Source: Deltaproteobacteria bacterium
Lineage (GTDB): Bacteria > Desulfobacterota > Desulfobacteria > Desulfobacterales > Desulfobacteraceae
DNA length: 8,189 nt
Reading direction: 5' to 3'
NCBI GenBank assembly: GCA_019314105.1
Contig: JAFCZY010000075.1
Span: forward strand, 1 to 8,189
Each line of letters starts with the position of its first letter. Positions within the stretch are counted from its first letter, which is position 1. Below the pieces are notes generated by a model. The model had not been told where the DNA came from. It made no database searches and saw only the letters and a list, made by a program, of their open reading frames with translations. A program made the translations under genes and the position numbers. Positions 5,485 through 8,189 of this stretch are shown piece by piece.

Positions 5485-7404
5485 ATGGTTCGAAAACCCA
5501 CCTATAAAGACTTAGAGATCAGAATAAAAGCCCTGGAAAAAGAATCCCTGAAATCAGAAAAAGCCGAACAAAGTACCCGGACGGCAAAAAAAAACTATAA
5601 AAGATTTTTAGAATTCCTTCCCTATCCTGTCATTGTCAGAGATTCAAAGGGCCTGGTTACCTATTTGAATCCAGCGTTTACTAAAACCTTTGGATGGACT
5701 TTAAAAGAATTGAAAGGAAAAGAAGGGAAGCAATATATTCCCGATGACCTTAGAGATGAGCTGACCGACAAGATTAAAACCCTGCCCATCCGAAAAAACG
5801 TCCTGCGGCTGAATACCAAACGGCTGACAAAAGATGATAACATTTTGGATGTGATCATTCGAATTGGCGTGGACAGGGATCAAAATAACAATCCCGAAGG
5901 CATTATTATTGTCTTAAGGGATGTGACCATGGAAAACCGAATTAAACGCAATCGCGGTACCATGAACCGGATCAGCCAGGCGCTACCCCGATACCCCGAC
6001 TTAAGAAAACTCCTTTTTTACGTAAATACTGAAATCAAAGAGCTTCTTGGTACGGAAAGTGCCAATACAATTTTACTGAATAAAACTCAAAAAGAATTCT
6101 ATTTTTTAAGTGCTGTCCACGATGATCCGACTAAACGAGAACGTATTGAGAAAGCCCGTTTCTCACTGGATGAACTTCTGGCCGGTCAAGTAGTAAAAAC
6201 TGGCAACTCCATGATTGTCAACGACTTTCCCGATAATCAGAACCAGTATCAATCAAGGGACCGGAAAATCGGGTATAAAATTAAGAATGTAGCATTAGTT
6301 CCTTTAAGGAATAAAGATCGTATTATTGGCATACTGGCAGCCGATAATAAAAAAACAGGGGATTTTGATGATACAGACCTTGAAACATTGAATACCCTTG
6401 CCGCTACGGTTGCACTTTCAATTGAAAATGCCAGGGTATCAAGAGAATTGAGAAAAGCCTATGAAGAACTAAAAAGCCTGAACCATGCAAAAGATAAAAT
6501 GATCAGCCATTTGTCCCATGAATTGAAAACGCCGGTGGCGATTCTTTTAAGCTCTTTTAAAATTCTTTCAAAAAGGCTGGTGGATCTTCCCGAAGGAACC
6601 TGGCGACCAACTTTTGAAAGGATTCAAAGAAACCTGGATCGTATTATTGGAATTGAAGGTGAAGTTTATGATATTGTTGAAAACAAGGAAATTTTTCATC
6701 ATAAATTTTTTTCCCTTATTCTTGAACAATGCCAGGATGAATTCGAAGCCCTTATTGCAGAGGAAATCGGAGAAAGAGGGGTTATTGCCAAAGTGAGACA
6801 GAAGATTGAAGACATTTTCAGTCCCCGTGATCCTGTTGTCCGGAATATTTTTTTAAATCAATTTGTTAAAAAAAGGATCAAAGCCATTCAACCTGATATG
6901 GCCCATAGAGACATCTCCCTGATCACCCGCCTTAACGCTTCTTCCCCGATTCAGATTCCTGTTGAACCGTTAAGAAAAACTGTGGATGGACTGATTCGAA
7001 ATGCCATTGAAAACACACCGGATGGCGGGAAAATAGAAATCTTTACGCATCAAAAAGATCATGGGGTAGCGTTTATGGTAAAAGATCATGGAATCGGACT
7101 TACCCGGGAAGCCCAGAAAAGAATTTTTGAAGGGTTCTTCTCTACCCAGGAAACACTGAATTACTCATCAAAACGGCCTTTTGATTTTAACGCGGGGGGA
7201 AAAGGCGCTGATCTTCTGCGAATGAAGATTTTTTCAGAAAAATATAATTTTAAAATCTCCATGACATCAAACCGATGCCGGCGTATTCCCAAAAACAAAG
7301 ACGCGTGTCCGGGTTCAATACAAGACTGCCAAAAAATTGCTGGGCCGGCATGTGATGGTATGACGACTGTCACCTGCTTTTTCCCTTTTCATAAAACCAG
7401 CTAA
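5485..7404 (+). CDS. Soluble PAS-GAF sensor histidine kinase with cysteine-rich tail
   Basis: A 639-residue cytoplasmic kinase with no membrane segment. Order: charged coiled coil (1-36, MVRKPTYKDLEIRIKALEKE, an N-terminus common in Desulfobacterales kinases); PAS (about 38-150, FLPYPVIVRDSKGLVTYLNPAF); GAF (about 160-318); short coiled coil; HisKA with SHLSHELKTP and the phospho-accepting H345; HATPase_c with N box GLIRNAIENTPDGG (N506, N510), G1 box DHGIGL (534-539) and G2 box GGKGADLLR (571-579). The H345-N506 distance of 161 residues is about 50 more than in EnvZ-type kinases, because of an extra helical stretch. After the G2 box come five cysteines, C598, C608, C615, C623 and C631, in a segment with CPGSIQDC; this could bind a metal or respond to redox state. 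No response regulator gene is adjacent; the neighbouring sigma-54 activator lacks a receiver. The signal is unknown. The start at 5485 is chosen from its ribosome binding site and N-terminal similarity. Confidence 0.93.
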   Translation: MVRKPTYKDLEIRIKALEKESLKSEKAEQSTRTAKKNYKRFLEFLPYPVIVRDSKGLVTYLNPAFTKTFGWTLKELKGKEGKQYIPDDLRDELTDKIKTLPIRKNVLRLNTKRLTKDDNILDVIIRIGVDRDQNNNPEGIIIVLRDVTMENRIKRNRGTMNRISQALPRYPDLRKLLFYVNTEIKELLGTESANTILLNKTQKEFYFLSAVHDDPTKRERIEKARFSLDELLAGQVVKTGNSMIVNDFPDNQNQYQSRDRKIGYKIKNVALVPLRNKDRIIGILAADNKKTGDFDDTDLETLNTLAATVALSIENARVSRELRKAYEELKSLNHAKDKMISHLSHELKTPVAILLSSFKILSKRLVDLPEGTWRPTFERIQRNLDRIIGIEGEVYDIVENKEIFHHKFFSLILEQCQDEFEALIAEEIGERGVIAKVRQKIEDIFSPRDPVVRNIFLNQFVKKRIKAIQPDMAHRDISLITRLNASSPIQIPVEPLRKTVDGLIRNAIENTPDGGKIEIFTHQKDHGVAFMVKDHGIGLTREAQKRIFEGFFSTQETLNYSSKRPFDFNAGGKGADLLRMKIFSEKYNFKISMTSNRCRRIPKNKDACPGSIQDCQKIAGPACDGMTTVTCFFPFHKTS

Positions 7405-7470
7405 ATTATTACCATTATAGTGGCATTAAACCTGTTTGATTTCCAAAACAAAAAAAGATAGAGAGTGACC

Positions 7471-8003
7471 ATGCTAAATAAAATAATAGAAAGTAAATCC
7501 AAAATACATACACGGGATATCCAGCTTGCCACCTATCCGCACACGGATTCCAGAGTGATTGTTCACGGGGAACCGGAGATGTAAGAGAGCCGGGGATCAT
7601 TCACCATATGGATGTAAAACTGCTGATAAAATCAGACCCGCTCATGATAGAAGATGTCCAGGCACAGATGATCCATATCCCCATGTCTGAATGCACCACC
7701 ACCCTTGATACCATTGAAAAATTAAAGGGGCTTAAAATTAAATCGGGATTTTCAAAAAATATTCGTGACATCATGGGCGGAACGAAAGGATGTACCCACC
7801 TTTGCCAGTTAATTATTGTCATGGGCCAGGAAATTGTTCATGGGTGGCTGACACAAAAAGGCAGCAGTAACCCTCCTGTCCCAAAGGATCTTAAAAACTT
7901 CAGTGAAAAAAAATTCTTGATTGACTCCTGCCGGCTGTGGGCCAGAGAAGGGGCGAAAATGAAACATCTTGAACAGGCAATAACGGATGTGATTAGAGCT
8001 TAA
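7471..8003 (+). pseudogene. DUF2889-type gene, apparently broken by deletion with frameshift
   Basis: The locus holds one protein in two frames. From ATG 7471 a 37-residue piece reads KIHTRDIQLATYPHTDSRV and VHGE, then stops at TAA 7582-7584. From about 7572 another frame reads TGDVREPGIIHHM and continues through the ATG at 7608 to 8003. The first piece looks like the N-terminal strand of DUF2889 proteins and the second like the rest, but the stretch that normally joins the two (about a dozen residues, judged from family memory) is missing. For the frames to join, 3n+1 bases would have to be restored, so the simplest event is a deletion of roughly 35-40 bases at GGGGAACCGG (7567-7576). A sequencing or assembly error is the alternative. 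The 7471 ATG has only a weak AGAGAG-like site. The locus lies 66 bases after the kinase stop on the same strand and might be cotranscribed. Confidence 0.6.
7608..8003 (+). CDS. DUF2889 domain protein, 3' part of the broken locus
   Basis: The longest open frame of the locus, 131 residues from ATG 7608. It contains the features of the DUF2889 family: HHMDVKLLI at its start (the histidines just before the ATG), a conserved Cys in IPMSECTTTLD, GLKIKSGFS, then GGTKGCTHLCQL and a hydrophobic helix. The Cys and His residues of SEC and GCTHLC suggest metal binding, but to my knowledge the family has no established function. If translated alone from 7608 it would lack the first third of the domain; the only possible ribosome binding site is GGGGA at 7592-7596, eleven bases away, which is weak. 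The C-terminal part (KKFLIDSCRLW, AREGAKMKHLEQAITDVIRA) looks intact, with no further frameshift, so loss is either recent or the fragment is still made. No terminator is seen after the stop. Confidence 0.7.
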   Translation: MDVKLLIKSDPLMIEDVQAQMIHIPMSECTTTLDTIEKLKGLKIKSGFSKNIRDIMGGTKGCTHLCQLIIVMGQEIVHGWLTQKGSSNPPVPKDLKNFSEKKFLIDSCRLWAREGAKMKHLEQAITDVIRA

Positions 8004-8027
8004 TTTCTTGAATAGGGTATCGCATTT

Positions 8028-8120
8028 TTATTGACACATTCCGTATCTGGAACGACCTGCTTTGCAGTTGTTATGGTTTTTTCCATCCTTCATGGGTAAT
8101 TTATATACACCTGGATACAT
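8028..8120 (-). CDS. Possible 30-residue Cys-containing peptide, doubtful
   Basis: An open frame from ATG 8120 (or ATG 8093, 21 residues) ends in NNCKAGRSRYGMCQ before TAA. It has two cysteines and a basic composition. No Shine-Dalgarno site stands before either ATG, and I recognise no family. Open frames of this size occur by chance. It could also be a remnant. It is listed because the rest of 8004-8189 holds no gene, RNA or terminator that I can support. Confidence 0.12.
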   Translation of the reverse strand: MYPGVYKLPMKDGKNHNNCKAGRSRYGMCQ

Positions 8121-8189
8121 CGTCCAGAGTAAAAAGTACACAATGTCACAGGTTCAATATCAATGCTTATTTTGCATGATTTTAAATAT

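Noticed and set aside
7413..7424. CCATTATAGTGG near-palindrome after the kinase stop
   Set aside because: Only 12 bases, one mismatch, no T-tract; neither a terminator nor a clear operator.
7421..7436. TGGCATTAAACCTGTT as a sigma-54 promoter for the DUF2889 locus
   Set aside because: Has GG-N10-GT, not GC, and CTGT instead of TTGC; too weak.
8031..8059. TTGACA at 8031 as a promoter
   Set aside because: No acceptable -10 box at 16-18 bases (GACCTG is found) and no gene downstream in the window.
8060..8075. CTTTGCA-N4-TTATG, shared with the palindrome at 2607-2622
   Set aside because: Twelve of sixteen bases agree but there is no matching second arm and no gene that it would control; likely chance.

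Overview
The window looks like chromosomal DNA of an anaerobic, probably sulfate-reducing member of the Desulfobacterota (Desulfobacterales-like). The pointers are a membrane-anchored tetraheme class III-type cytochrome c, a PAS-type sigma-54 activator with clustered cysteines, a soluble PAS/GAF kinase whose N-terminus (MVRKPTYKDLE, then coiled coil) is typical of that group, moderately AT-rich DNA with good codon structure, and strong AAGGAG/GGAGG ribosome binding sites. This assignment is inference; no rRNA or other phylogenetic marker apart from leuS is present.

Layout. 1-2449 (minus): leuS, leucyl-tRNA synthetase, cut at its C-terminus by the window edge. 2450-2666: divergent control region with overlapping sigma-70-like promoter candidates and a perfect 15-bp inverted repeat. 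2667-4010 (plus): PAS-AAA+-Fis sigma-54-dependent activator. 4011-4214: control region with an 11-bp inverted repeat and, about 120 bp further on, a near-consensus -24/-12 promoter. 4215-4562 (plus): small NifX/NifB-C-terminal-type (dinitrogenase FeMo-cofactor family) protein, starting at TTG rather than at the ATG that lies inside the promoter. 4652-5317 (minus): membrane-anchored tetraheme cytochrome, convergent with the previous gene. 5318-5484: divergent control region, with a weaker sigma-54 candidate facing the cytochrome. 5485-7404 (plus): PAS-GAF histidine kinase with a cysteine-rich tail. 7471-8003 (plus): a DUF2889-type gene that appears broken by a short deletion with frameshift. 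8004-8189: no convincing gene.

How the parts may work together. The clearest unit is the activator plus the NifX-like gene: activator, a palindrome sharing a TTGCAA core with the palindrome upstream of the activator itself, a sigma-54 promoter, and the target gene lie in order on one strand. The activator has no receiver domain, so it probably senses its signal directly through its PAS domain, where three cysteines (58, 67, 71) could bind a metal or cluster or respond to redox state. The cytochrome also has a GG-N10-GC element correctly placed before it and could belong to the same regulon. The kinase has five cysteines after its ATP-binding G2 box. The shared theme of cysteine-containing sensors, a cluster-binding family protein and a cytochrome suggests redox or metal-cofactor control, but this is a hypothesis from context only.
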